A stretch of 64,000 nt of DNA from Dicyema japonicum (GCA_011109175.1 RDEW01000032.1:216404-280403); one strand, 5' to 3'. Shown: positions 47,640-59,039, counted from the stretch's first letter. Notes: generated by a model not told the origin, from the letters alone. Numbers and translations are program-made.

Positions 47640-47955
47640 ATAAAATAACTTGACGAGGTAAAAGTGAAATCCAGTCTGTTGAGCAGCACCGAGTTTGTTC
47701 CTATATTCTGTTCCTTCCTTCTTCGTTCAATTATCGTCTTCATGTGATCAATTTGTCTCAGTCCGCATCTATACCATGATGGCACAAAAAATGATCATTC
47801 GCTCTCATTTCACAGGTCATTGGAAGGAGTCCACAACTATAGTTTCGATGCACGTGTGTGCTAAGAAGACCCGTCATCTGCGTCCGTGACATAGAGAATT
47901 GAATATACTTAATTATTTGTTTATTGATAACTTCAGTCTCGGTTTATTAAGGAGT
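47640..47955 (+). repeat. SINE-B, old copy
   Basis: TTCTGTTCCTTCC, CATGTGATCAATTTGTCTC, GGCACAAAAAATGATCATTC and the ending ATACTTAATTATTTG follow the order of SINE-B, with many changes. Confidence 0.55.
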
Positions 47956-47989
47956 CGATAAAATTTTAATTAGTAGACACATTATAAAT

Positions 47990-48480
47990 ATTAATAGTCT
48001 GTTATAAATAGAAAGTTATTTTATTTTTGGCAGGCTGGCTGATAGTTTCGACTACTGCGCTGGTGACTGTACTGTCGCTGGTGTGGTTATTGAGACAGTT
48101 GGCTGGCTAGCCCACCCGTAGGGCTTATGCCTGCTTCATAAAAGGAAAGCGAAGAGGGTGTCTTGCTTTATATTTTTCGTATCGTTCGTGTATATTTTAT
48201 AAAATCGCTAGTTCAAATCCCATTTGGCGATTTAAATATAACGACCAAAATTGTTTTAATGAAGTTTAAATCAGTGCTCAATCGATCACCTCTATGAAAT
48301 ATAACAGCTTTATCGAATAATTAATTGTTAGGTTACCCACATTGCATGTTCAGTGCCGGCAGGCTATAATGGAACTTATGACAAATTAATCATATTTTAA
48401 GTGAATATAATTTAAAAAACAATCAATAATTAAATTAAATTAACACAGCCAACCATCCAAAGTGGACCTCGCTGACATTA
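47990..48480. other. No gene recognised
   Basis: Mixed sequence. GACTACTGCGCTGGTGACTG lies in a GC-richer patch at 48030-48130 without recognisable coding or RNA structure. Confidence 0.4.
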
Positions 48481-48512
48481 TCGATGTTGCGTTACCTCGC
48501 ACGGTTGCAACA

Positions 48513-48624
48513 GAGATCAACTGGAGAAGCCACCGGGTCTCACTTGCATCGTGGCTTTTTAGTGTAGCTAGGCGTCCAAGTTTTTTAGGGAAAGCGATTT
48601 TCCACTTATTCCTCCAGTTGTCTC
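48513..48624 (+). mobile_element. Short inverted-repeat element (MITE-like), copy 2
   Basis: It starts GAGATCAACTGGAGAAGCC and ends with CCTCCAGTTGTCTC. The core GTGGCTTTTTAGTGTAGCTA is the reverse complement of the core at 12799-12911. Length is 112 bp against 113 bp there. Confidence 0.65.
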
Positions 48625-48965
48625 GACCATGAAAAAAACTGACGTATTCGTAATTTTTTTAATTTTTAAAAACTGCTGCAATTTCGCCTTCTACATTTAT
48701 ATAATTGGCCATATCTTAACCATACTAAGTCGTCAGCTCCAACTACCAGCAAGATACAGATGCACATTCATCTTGATAATTTTTGACTTTTTGCTCGACA
48801 ATCATCCTGTCAAGTGATATCCTAAGCGCAACAGATTGGATGTAACCCCCTTATCAGGTTATCAATTGATAAAGCCTCCATATAATTCTCATATTACTTA
48901 GAGATCTCATGATGAAACAATCAGGATGACTCTACTGGATCCTCATAAAGTGGAGTTTCCTCTTC

Positions 48966-49226
48966 ATGTACACCGTTTTAGAAAACAGATCCATGAACAA
49001 ATTTAGCTTAAATCACATAAAAATTAATTTTCTTAAATCACATAAATATCAACACGTGGGATCACTGTATGCAATTGAAACAGAAAATTTACGAATATTG
49101 ATTAAGACAACGCAAAAACATCCCGATTACCGCAAACTTATTGTTCTGAGATTTATCGAACTTAATCGAGTGATCAACGAATCTCCCATCTATTTACCAG
49201 GAAGATTGCTTCTGTTCTCCCATTAA
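48966..49226 (+). CDS. Unidentified open frame
   Basis: An 86-residue frame has SLYAIETENLRILIKTTQKH then DYRKLIVLRFIELNRVINE and ends PGRLLLFSH. The composition looks protein-like and helical. The start region repeats AATCACATAAA twice (near 49010 and 49036). No homology is known to me, and it could be a chance ORF. Confidence 0.27.
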   Translation: MYTVLENRSMNKFSLNHIKINFLKSHKYQHVGSLYAIETENLRILIKTTQKHPDYRKLIVLRFIELNRVINESPIYLPGRLLLFSH

Positions 49227-49517
49227 GCAACACAAAGTTATCCATCGTCTCTTTTTCTGTTTTTTCGTTCCAATCATCAGCAATAATATGAATTGAGACA
49301 AGAACTGGGCAGACATGTGAAAAGTCCTTATAAAACGTCTCTAACTCCTCTATATAATTTCAGGAGAGGCACAAACTATTGTGTCCATGGCTTCTTTCAA
49401 AATGACTTCCAATTATTTTTGTCAAGTTTTAGACAAATTCATTAAAAAACATCACGAGATTTAACCAAAACGACTTTTTTAAGTAAAAAAGTCATTTATA
49501 AATATTATAAAAAACAG

Positions 49518-49828
49518 ACATCACTTCATTCATAGGCGGAAGAGTTTTCATAATGGTAATTTTAATCAGTAAAGTTGGCCAAGAGATTTCAGGTAGATCC
49601 GTAATTTTTTGATAAATAAACGGATTTATCTCAATGAACGATAATAAGGTGATAACAGTTACATTTATAAGAAGGATGTTTGGAGAGCAATTCACAAAAG
49701 AAAATATACACCGGCCTATTTTACCCCCAGTCTTTCAAGTGAAAGAAACTATAGCTGGCAAGAACGTAAAATACAAAAACAGACGCTCCCGTATAACCAA
49801 TAAGGTGGTGTTGTGGGGAGGAAATTGA
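49518..49828 (+). CDS. Candidate gene sharing an exon block with 46505
   Basis: The first block, DITSFIGGRVFIMVILISKV, is conserved with the minus-strand block at 46505. It is preceded by a 27-bp stretch starting GTCATTTATAAAT and ending AAAACAG that fits a micro-intron. A later open frame (49634-49828) has VITVTFIRRMFGEQFTKEN then HRPILPPVFQVKETIAGKN and ends NKVVLWGGN. How the two join is not certain. The family is not recognised. A start may lie at ATGGCTTCTTTC near 49388. Confidence 0.38.
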
Positions 49829-50029
49829 AACTGAACTAAGACATAATGGGGACCTATCCGATCCTGGTAGAAGCGGGATTGATGGAGCAACGAATTCTAC
49901 ACAAAATTTAGAAATTTTTGACTAAAATTATAATTTAATAAATTAAGAATGCAGTTTTAGAAAGATAAAAAAATGCATAATCACTACATGATTTGTCGAC
50001 GACATCATTTACTTCTCAATGCAATAGAA

Positions 50030-50250
50030 GTCGGCGATTTTTTTGCACTTCAAATTACCGGTACCCATGTAGAGATGCATGACCTTAGAGAACGGCCTGG
50101 CATAGTTCCACGCTTCGGTGATTTCTTTGCATTTCAGATTACCGCTACTCGATGTAGAGATGCATGACCTTAGAGAACGGCCTGGAATAGTGCCACGCTT
50201 CCAACGTGTGTATTTATGACCTTTGGGAGCGACCTGACATAGTGCCACAC
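50030..50250. repeat. Tandem repeat, 85-bp unit
   Basis: The segment around GATGCATGACCTTAGAGAAC occurs at 50074 and again at 50159, an exact 85-bp period. TGCACTTCAAATTACCG pairs with TGCATTTCAGATTACCG in the two units. A partial third unit repeats CACTTCCAACGTG about 50 bp further on. The minus-strand ORF that spans it (79 codons) is a by-product of the repeat. Confidence 0.75.
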
Positions 50251-50809
50251 TTCCAACGTGAACATGGGGATCCCCAGTTTCTAAAACTCTTTTAACACGT
50301 TTTTACACGACTTACTCAGCCATGGAAGTAGGATTCATTGCTTCTAACACACGCTGACGATTTTATCATCCGAGTAGGAATGGATGCGTAAATATGGCAA
50401 AATCAGTTGATTATCTTCTAAAGTTATGTGTTTTGACTGCAAATAGGCCATGACCCATAATCCAGTAAAAGTGCGGCATTATTATCATCAAAAATCCGAT
50501 ATTTTGAAGGGCCAATATTGTCCTATGACCTTTTTCCTTCCTTCCATATTCTATATTTCCTTAAATCGCAACATTTTATAACTTCCAGTCTTTTGCTTAT
50601 TCTTGTAGAAATCAAATTCTTATATCAATGTGTCTCATAATAAGATCCAGACAATGTTTCCATGGTGATAGGCCCACCTAATTTTTCGTTCAATGGAACA
50701 TTCCAGAACATGTGCGTTACGGAATTAATTAGCCACTAAAGAAAAACTTCAAATTAAAGGATTAATCATAAATAACAATAGTCAATCAAAAATAGAGGCA
50801 AATCAATAA
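50251..50809. other. Unresolved stretch downstream of NDP kinase
   Basis: Several frames stay open on the minus strand. One would read EFDFYKNKQKTG then ILALQNIGFLMIIMPHFYW through a 23-bp intron, and another reads NNAALLLDYGSWPICKDN through a 20-bp intron. They overlap, so at most one is real. The part next to the gene is homologous to the flank of the NDP kinase pseudogene. Confidence 0.3.
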
Positions 50810-51287
50810 TTACTCATAGATGAAGGGGTTAAGAATAGAATCCCATTGAACAATCTCGTTTTCAGTGAACCAAATAGCAATTTCCGCATTAGCGCTAGCC
50901 ACTGAGTCACTTCCGTGAATTATGTTCCTTCCCTTGTCGATTCCGTAGTCTCCTCTAATAGTTCCTGGTTTAGATTCCTGTGGGTCAGTCGCACCAATCA
51001 TGATACGAGCAGCTTTAATCACGTTTTTCCCTTCAAAAACCTGAATGTTTTATACATAAACCTACCATTGGCACAACAGGTCCCGAAGAAGACATGTACT
51101 CAATCATCCCAGGATAAAATGACAAATTTTTTAATTCTTTGTAATGTTCGCTAAGAATTTCACTGGTTGGCCAAACAAATTTCATTGCCACTAGCCTGTA
51201 GCCCCTTGTCTCGAACCGAGAAATAATTTTTCCAACCAATCCTCTTTGAACACCATCAGGCTTGATCATAAGGAATGTCCGCTCCAT
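50810..51287 (-). CDS. Nucleoside diphosphate kinase (NDPK/NME type)
   Basis: NDP kinase moves the terminal phosphate from ATP to other nucleoside diphosphates through a phospho-histidine and acts in the cytosol. Exons 51287-51066 and 51040-50810 with a 25-bp phase-0 intron (51041-51065) give 150 residues, the normal length. Motifs in order: [20 protein letters not shown] at the start, [16 protein letters not shown] at the splice, [33 protein letters not shown], then [11 protein letters not shown] with the catalytic histidine, ending [11 protein letters not shown]. All substrate-binding residues I know of are kept and there is no break. ATG follows an AT-rich leader. A dead paralog with the same intron lies 34 kb away at 16205. 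Confidence 0.95.
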
Positions 51288-51410
51288 TTTTTAATAACAT
51301 CAATAAACGTGATAACTTTATTTAATCAGGTTAACCAACGTAGAAAAATTTAATTATTATTATTTCTATTAAATTCAAATATTAAATTAATTTATGTGTA
51401 CTTTATTGTT

Positions 51411-51745
51411 TTTTGGGTGGCATATTGGTTGTGGTTAGGTGTCAGGCAAAGTGACTTAGGTTACGGGTTCGATTTTCGCTGCTGTTCACCTGATGGAAGG
51501 TTCCACGCATCTACGATGCTAAAAAGGCTTGACGAATGACTCCGTCATCAGTGGATTCTCACTGCGGAACTGGATAGTCAAAAAAGACCACACACAAGAA
51601 AAAGAATATAGAACAGAAGATCATTCCTTGGTTCAACGATTAGTTAAAATTAACTGTTTTTTACTTAAATAAAGTGTGTGTCCTGCCTATGCGGAGCTAT
51701 AAATACCACGGCTCCGTGAAATAGGCTGTTATTATTATTTTTTCG
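51411..51745 (+). repeat. SINE-A, full-length tRNA-derived SINE
   Basis: Head with GGTTGTGGTTAGGTGTCAGG and B-box GGTTCGATTTTCGC. Then follow TCCACGCATCTACGATGC, CTCCGTCATCAGTGGATTC and TAAATAAAGTGTGTGTCCTG, and a tail ending GGCTGTTATTATTATT. It closely matches 13711-14075. Confidence 0.82.
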
Positions 51746-51804
51746 TATTTGATGATTTTTATTTCAAAAGTTCTGGTATTCGACGTTACTATTTTTTATT
51801 AAGC

Positions 51805-52112
51805 CGCGTGGCGCCATGTGGTGCTGCGTGGTTAATTGGTTGAAGTTTTCTGCTTGCTTGTCTGTTCCTCCTCTCTCTTCCTATTAGAGTGGCGTCATGT
51901 GATCCACCTGTCTAGGTGACGCCCAGTGCCAGGCCGACACGAAAAAGGATCATTTGCTCTTCCCCACTCCACTGGAGGGGTTTCCACAACGTCTTTCCTT
52001 TTGTGCTGATTCCGGATGGACTCTGTTTCTGTAGAAGTGGAAACTGGAACACTTAATTAGTTGTTTACTTTAACTTCTTTCTTGATGTATCCGGGGTTAT
52101 TAAATTAAATAA
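51805..52112 (+). repeat. SINE-B, full-length young copy
   Basis: CCGCGTGGCGCCATGTGGTG, GTGGTTAATTGGTTGAAG, CATGTGATCCACCTGTCTAG, CACTCCACTGGAGGGG and GATGTATCCGGGGTTATTAA are in order. It lacks about 16 bp (TACATGTAATGG region) present in the copy at 24540. It lies right behind a SINE-A copy. Confidence 0.82.
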
Positions 52113-53155
52113 AATAAAATTAATTTAGCCTTATGTCATTTTTTCAAGAAAAATGCGTTTTCGATTCTTATTCCAAACTGTTAGTTTATGTCATCTTTTT
52201 GACAAGATAAACGTGCAACAGATCTTGGTCACCATTTTACTTATCAATAAGAGATCTGATACACATTAACTTAATCGTCTAGTCTTGAGGTTCTCATGGG
52301 CTGATTTTAGTAGGCTTGTGCTTCCATCTTCCTACAGTATCATCATAGCTAACAACATTGATTACTGATGGAACGACTTTTAGAAAATCCTATTCAAAAA
52401 AAATTAAAATTAGACTAATCAACACTGACGAACCTGTCTGGCTGCTGAGAGAGCCAAGGAGACTGGTTTATGGATCTATGCTCCTCCTCAGATCGAATTT
52501 ATTAAAAATCCCCATCAACGAAGATACTGTAGCTTCGGTATTTCTATCTGGGATTGATTGAAAATTTGTAAGACATATGTTACGGAACCATCGATACCTA
52601 TGAAACCCTGAATTTTTTCCGAATAAGGGTAGAGAGATTTCCGAGACATAATTCATTAAATTATGCCTTTAAACTGTCAATCAACACTTTACACAACCTC
52701 TCCTAGTTGACAACAAACCAGTTTTCGAATGTCCATCACTTATAAAATGTCCATTTACCACGTCGAAAACGACTGATATATCGGAGAAACAAGCTTCATA
52801 ACCGCTGTTCTCTTACAAGTAAGTCAGGCCAGAGTAACCTAGTTAACTTTACTTTAAGTCAATATGACAATTAAGCCACTTGGAGATACCAAGAGACCCA
52901 TCTAATTTTATGAACAGCACTGTTTTAACAAAATAAATTTAAGATTGTCGTTTTTATAAGTATTTGTAATTAAAAAATTCAAGCTATTTTTTGGGATTAC
53001 AGTTACATTTTCCTAAACACGTCGGTTCATCATGTAAATCCATAGCAGTATGGTACATCAAGCGATGATATGGTAGCCGTATAGTCCCTCATGTAAATCC
53101 ATATCTGCGCAAGTATCTCTATTTTAACTAATATTTGGGAAAAAACATTAACTAA
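52113..53155. other. No gene recognised
   Basis: An open frame at 52358-52561 (NTDEPVWLLREPRRLVYGS) has no recognisable family. The rest is AT-rich. It may be LINE debris, given the LINE end that follows. Confidence 0.35.
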
Positions 53156-53159
53156 TTGG

Positions 53160-53370
53160 TAAAATGCCATCATTTAAGTTGGTTACGGTTGAATAATGAG
53201 ATATGGAATCGTACTTCAGCTCAGTGGCCTATAAGGAAAGCCACTAATAATGAACATGGATCTAAGACATGTTAAACTGGCATTAGAAGACGCAGGGATC
53301 TAGAAAGACTCAGAAAAATCTCAATCTCGAGAAGAGCGTGGAGGTGTCTAGCAGACCGGAGTGGTATTCC
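53160..53370 (+). pseudogene. LINE 3'-terminal fragment
   Basis: CTCGAGAAGAGCGTGGAGG at 53326 and the preceding CATTAGAAGACGCAGGG and GGAAAGCCACTAATAATG are shared with 63330-63570. The weak protein trace fits the C-terminal block of the LINE at 17742 (GHVLRMN ... FRGRP). Confidence 0.6.
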
Positions 53371-54028
53371 GTATCTTAAAGCTATAAATTAGTGACCTCA
53401 CATTTCGAAGTGTTCAGCATTAGACCGAGGGACTCTATTTGGAGTATTAAATTTCTCAGACAATCCAACTCATTCATTGGTTGGCTGTCCATAGTACAAT
53501 CACCCAAATGGCACATGTTCAAAGATGTAACAACCTCGTGTGACATATATCGAAGCTGAACAGAGCTTGTCTCAATGTGGTTTATAAAAGGAGCGATATC
53601 TTCACGCTGATTGAAATAAAATCACATTTTAACAGATATTAGGGTAAGTCTAAATAGAGGAGGTACATGAATACATTCTTTTGCCAGTGAAGTGGCAATA
53701 ATTTACAATGCTAAGTAAAGATAATACCGATAGTAGTAACATGAGAAGTATAAAGTTTTATAAACACATAAATATTGGTTGCCACATTAAAAGTGGAAAC
53801 TGATATCGATTTGGGATGATCAACCAAGGACATGCACTTGGACGGATGCCGTTTGTTCAAAAGTCTGAACGAGGAAAGGAAATTTCACCCCGCAATGGTC
53901 CTATTTACTGCGAATTGTCTGAAAGTGGGTTGGCATGGGTCAAAGAGAAAACAAATTATTTGAAAAGATATTAATTCATTTTAGTAATAATTTGAAATTA
54001 AAATAAAAGACTCATAAAATGTGATATT

Positions 54029-55309
54029 TAAGGCGATTTTTATTTTGACTTTATAAATCGGAAATTTTGACCTAAGAAATTGACTTTATTGACTTTAAAA
54101 TTCCAAAATTTTGACCTAAAAATTGACTTTATTGACTTTTAATTTTGACCTTTTTTGACTTTATGATAAATTTATATACAAAAAAATTTTTTAATATAAA
54201 AAACTAATCAAAATCTTTATTAAAATACAATGTAATTCGAAACGTTTTCGACAATAAAATTTCAATCTTTAGATAGTAATTTTTCCAAGAAAAACTTTTC
54301 TCAACTTATAATGTGGAAGACACTTTTTCAGATAGTTGTATACATATATTGAAATATGTTGTTCTTCCATGTTGTGATATAAAGCACTTGATTGACAATT
54401 AATCTTGATTCCATTACTACCTGATTCCACATAAATCGTCCCGAAATGCAATATCTGAATGTGTTCAACAGTGTCTTCACGATCTATCGCAATATTCCTT
54501 AGAAAATCGTCAATTATCTTAACGATAACCGAAGAGTTAGCCGCAGAAGACAATGACGACAAGATATTAAAAATATTTTCTAGAGATCAGAAATTCTTCC
54601 AATAAGTGATTGACATATTTCTGTCCTCGAATATCAGTTTCGTAAATCAAAACAAAAAATAACTCAATTCTTTCAAGCTGCTTCTGGCATAAATTTTCTA
54701 CATTATTTCGGCAGGCGTAAGTAGAAAGAAGATTATGTCCAACACTCTCAAACAAGTCTCGCAAGCTTTTACTGTTGACTTATGCAAGGGGATATCGGAT
54801 TCGACAAAAGCCTAGTGACTTTATCGACCCATGTGTCGGCAGATGGGACGAGAAAATCAATGGGTTAATAGACACCTTTAAAATTGTAATAAACATAATA
54901 AACCTGCTAATTTGATATGAATCTTAAAAGATCTACATGATTCTATAAAAATTGTTTTTTTGCAGTTACAAATGTCCCACATAAATTCAAAAAAGATTTC
55001 CATCAGGATATTTTTTAACAACAGACTTAATCTTTTAAATGTCATTCTTGATTGAACGCGGCAACACGGTGACTGATGATAATTGACCCCACGCTAGTAT
55101 TTTATTTAAAAACTCAAAAATTAAACAATAAAAAATAAAAATCAATAAATTTTTGACCTTTTTTGACATTACACAAAATTTTGAGTTTTTTGATTTTATA
55201 ACTTTTAATTAATATGATATTTTTTATTAAAAACTACATTTTTATAAGTTTTAAACAATTATAAAGAACATATCAATTTTTGACTTTATTGACAAAAATC
55301 GCCCTAGTG
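54029..55309. mobile_element. Inverted-repeat DNA transposon with TTGACTTTATTGAC motifs
   Basis: The left end TTTAAGGCGATTTTTATTTTG and right end, reverse complement CACTAGGGCGATTTTTGTC, form an imperfect inverted repeat. Just inside both ends the motif TTGACTTTATTGACTTT and variants recur (at least five times at 54060-54170 and four times at 55155-55300), like transposase-binding sites. The inside has minus-strand frames at 54269-54562 and 54567-54764 that would be continuous but for a 1-nt shift (LERIELFFVLIYETDIRGQ then VIVKIIDDFLRNIAIDRED). I do not recognise them as a known transposase. No target duplication could be fixed. Confidence 0.55.
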
Positions 55310-55394
55310 ATGTTCTTCAAGAGAACGATATTCTGTACCCATCTCTTCTATTAGACGTTTTAGAAGCAGTATTCTAAATTGATAAATTCCATTG

Positions 55395-55450
55395 AAAGAG
55401 TGACAGTTGAAAATTGAAGAGTGACAGTTAATAAGTGACAGTTGAAACAA
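55395..55450 (+). repeat. Short direct repeats GTGACAGTT
   Basis: GAGTGACAGTTGAAA, GAGTGACAGTTAATA and AAGTGACAGTTGAAA follow each other at spacings of about 26 and 17 bp. Function unknown. Confidence 0.5.
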
Positions 55451-56869
55451 CATGGGTCCTGTCCCAAAATGCCTGGGCTCCACGTTGGGACAATTTTCAA
55501 CCAGTCATTCCTAAGTAAGCTTTTCATACCTAGGCGGATCAGATACCTTCATACGGAAGGTCACATTCTTTCCTTCACAATTTGTCTTTAGATTTTAGCC
55601 TGGTCCTCATTAAACTTCCTTGTCGGACCTCAACAAGATAGTTATCTTTAGAGAATAACCTCGTATATAATAATAATGCACATTCGCAACAAGAGAGTTA
55701 GTCAATTGACGGCGCTTGCCGCACCCAGAAAATCTTTGCCGTCAGACACATCTACGGTCCTATTGATAGTGTATATGTTCTGGTTGCTGATCACTTTCGG
55801 CTAGTGTGTGTCCAAGAGGGATTTAAGTTGTTTTATGTGAAAAGCATTCAGGCTTTCAGTACAAGTTTAATTCAAACCAACGTTCCTGAATTGTACAACA
55901 AAATAAGCATAATAAATACATTTTATTTAAATTAAAAAATCGTTAAATTAATTAAATTATTTAAATTTAATATTTCTGCTTTATACGGCACTTTCCCATC
56001 AATAGACGATCGGATTCCTCTACAGAAATGAGAAAAGTCGTTTTAGTACAGTAGTGGGGAATGGAAGACCAAATACGTTTGATGGCGCAGTTGGCTCGGG
56101 AACTAAAATTACCTAACTGTTTGACGCTATTTCTGTCTTTCAATCCCTGTGATCTCGGGTTTTAAATAAATAATAGACGATTCTGGTATATGGAAGCAAG
56201 GCATCCCTACTATGGGAAGTTTGTATTCACCTAGCGCGCCACTGCTACGGTCACTATATCGTTGTACAAAACCATTCAATCAGAATCAGACGATCAGTTT
56301 CTTTGTTATCCTTTCTAGACGACTAGAAGACTGTCACCTCTTCTCTTTTCATGATCTTCCTTCTACTTATTAAGCATCACTTGACGAATCTCTTAAAAAT
56401 CAACTTATGGTTACTTTCCTGTTAGCCACTGGTTTCCTTCACTTGAAGGGATCGGGGTTAAATAAATAAGGCGACTCGGAAGCAACCCTTGATAACAATT
56501 CCAGAATAATCCTATCACATACCTGGTCAGGATTTTTTAGCTTCTAGGATGGATCTGAATCCTGGCATCCTTACTGACCTTCTTCTGACTGTAAATATAT
56601 GCTGTCGAGCCTATTAATTTCTCCTAGAGGTGGAGAAAGCTACCGTTCTTTAATAATTCTCTTAGACAATTTCTTAGTCCTTATTACAGATCTATCCTCT
56701 TGGCTCTTATGACGTCATTGACTAGAAAGCGCACAAAGAAAGCATAAAACTTGTCAATTCCAGCCTTAACAAGGATGATTCGTCTCGATGCAGCCATCGA
56801 AGATCACAGTGGTTACTTAGGCTAATAGTCCCCCAATTAGTAGAAATTGTTACCAAAAGACAAAATAGA

Positions 56870-57987
56870 TCATGTATTAATAGTATAGTTAATTCTCCTA
56901 GCGTTATGAATCCCCCTAAGGTCTTTCTTGACGATCTCCAATTGATTGATGTATGGGTTGGCTGTGGTTGACTTAATCGTCTCCAAATGTGAGTTCAGCT
57001 TCTTAATGATCTCCTCAACGTTTTCATATATGGTATCAAGGTTCGAGGGATCAAGTGATGACTGATTGAGTTTTGTCCGTAAAATACAAGTCAGGGAGTT
57101 GAAGGCGGCGAATCTTTGAATCACTTTCTTATTGGAGTTTTTGATCAATTTGCTCTTCAATTCGAAGATTTTGCAGATCTCGGAGGTCATGTCTTGGATC
57201 GTCTTCAATATGAGGATTTCGTCGAGATTCCTGGAAGTTTCTTTTTGCGGCTGTTTGACATTTTGAATATGTTTCTCAGATCGGTTCTCGAGTTTGATGA
57301 CATTTTCCTTAAACTCTTTGATCATCTTCTGAGTCCTCGTGTTCAGTGCTATCAGAACCTTGGGATTTTCCTCTTCAAAGATTGCCAGCTGTTCCACCTG
57401 TCTAATTACATCGGGGACCAATTTGAGATCACTGACGATCTTTTTGATGCATTGGACTTTTTTAATGCTGATCGTGAACAACGTCGATTCCTCGGTACCC
57501 CAATTCCTCATTTCAATGATGCTGGATGTCTTTGTTATTATACTTTTTGATTCTCTGAACTGTTCTTGAATATCCTCGAATAACCTGTCTTTGTGAGGCA
57601 AGTCCTGGTTTATCTCGTTAATGATGTTATCTGTATTGCTTAGCAATTCTATTAACTTGTCGTTCACATTGGAAAACTCTGACAGAAAATCATCCAATTC
57701 TATGTTTTTAGTGAGAAAGGTGGTCAGAGTTGAATTCAGAGTGTCAAATAAATCGAAAAATAAGCTAGTCTTGTATTTCAGCACTGTTTTGTGTTCATTT
57801 GAGATCAGACTAAGTGTATTCTCCTTCAAGTGTTGTACACATCATATTTAATTTTGTCGTACACATCTTCGGGCAAGCTGTCGTATAGGGTGTCGTATAC
57901 GTCTTTATTAGTTATGTTTTTTAATTGATCTCCAATGTTGGCTGAAGGCTGGATATTCCTATTTCGGGAGATTTGCTTTTTCTTCAT
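56870..57987 (-). CDS. Coiled-coil protein, family unknown
   Basis: Exon 1 (57987-57839) starts MKKKQISRNRNIQPSANIGD. A 29-bp intron (57838-57810, GTAC to TTAG) restores the frame into exon 2 (57809-56870), giving 362 residues. Unspliced, the two frames do not meet, so the intron is well supported. The protein is almost wholly helical and rich in Lys, Glu, Leu and Ile, for example SNVNDKLIELLSNTDNIINE and RSEKHIQNVKQPQKETSRN, with heptad-like spacing. There is no signal peptide, membrane segment or enzyme motif. A structural or tethering role is possible but not shown. This is the longest uninterrupted frame in the window. TAA lies in frame upstream of the chosen ATG. Confidence 0.7.
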
Positions 57988-58175
57988 TGTAGGTGGTAGT
58001 GTAATCCAAAACGATCGTTAATGTTCTTATATTACAGATACGTCAATCTTAATCGCATCCGCAGATATCTACGGAATTAATCTTTAATTCCTTTACTTAA
58101 TTGTACGTGTCTCCCTGACGACTGGAAAAAAGACTCGGGAGATCTAATAGATACTCTGACGAAGGGCTAAAGAAA

Positions 58176-58352
58176 ATGGACGAAGCAGTCAACTTATTGT
58201 AAGCAGAAACGGCCATCAGTGAATGTAAAGCCAACGCATCGGGCCATGACTTTTCGAACATGATCCTATTCAAAGAGAAACATGATTGTCTTAACCACGT
58301 GTCTGGAATACAATACTATCTCTATTATGAACTCTTATATTCAGTTCCTTAA
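58176..58352 (+). CDS. Candidate short gene divergent from the coiled-coil gene
   Basis: ATG at 58176, a 21-bp intron (58199-58219, GTAAGC to ATCAG) and a second exon to TAA at 58350 give about 51 residues: MDEAVNLFECKANASGHDF, then SNMILFKEKHDCLNH. Skipping the intron gives an early TAA. The frame stays open upstream, so the true start may be further 5'. It faces away from the coiled-coil gene with about 190 bp between the starts, room for a shared promoter. Family unknown. Confidence 0.33.
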
Positions 58353-58359
58353 TAAATAG

Positions 58360-59035
58360 CTCTTAGTAAATGACTTTAAGATGACTTGATGACGAAAGGA
58401 AACCAATCGATGCATAGTGGAAGAAAGGATCGATATATTCAAAATGATCAAAGGTCTCATGTCAGATTCTGAGACTCATTAAGGGATGCAGGGTTCCGTG
58501 AAGTTTCGTTGTATGTGTGGAGGATAGATACCCTTCACATACCCTCCTAATTTATTGTTTATATTACACTTGCTTTGTCAGCAGGATCTACCTTTGCGGA
58601 GCGTCCAAATGTTGACTGACTAAAGGAACTAAAAATACTCAGCTCATAGATAATGATTTCGTTTCGTCCCAATCGCCTTCGTCGTTGCAGACATCTAAAG
58701 AACGATCACTGCACGGTTCTGAGACCCAAGGAGCGGTGATGTCTTCATACCTCATGAGATTAGTCAGGAAACTTTTCAACTGTTCGAAATCATGGTTACT
58801 TACTGCAAAGTATATTTAATTAACTAAAAGTAAAATAGACGACTTCCTACTGTCGGGAGAATATATCTTCACATTAAGTTAGTTTGGAGTGTCAGTCATG
58901 TCATGAAGATAATAAGTCTTATGAATGTCGGTTAACTAGAAATAAGCGACATTTTTTAAGAATGTTATGGTTTCGCTCAAAGTATTGTAATCGGAAATAG
59001 TTCTTGCATGCAGGCCTTTAACTAGCCTACCTATC
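58360..59035. other. No gene recognised
   Basis: Mixed sequence without conserved motif. ATCGATGCATAGTGGAAGAA near 58410 may belong to further exons of the preceding candidate, but I could not join them. Confidence 0.35.
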
Positions 59036-59039
59036 TTAA

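Noticed and set aside
57116-57550. 144-codon plus-strand ORF
   Set aside because: It is the complement of the coiled-coil gene. Its Phe/Leu/Asp-rich composition is the expected mirror of a Lys/Glu/Ile-rich frame.
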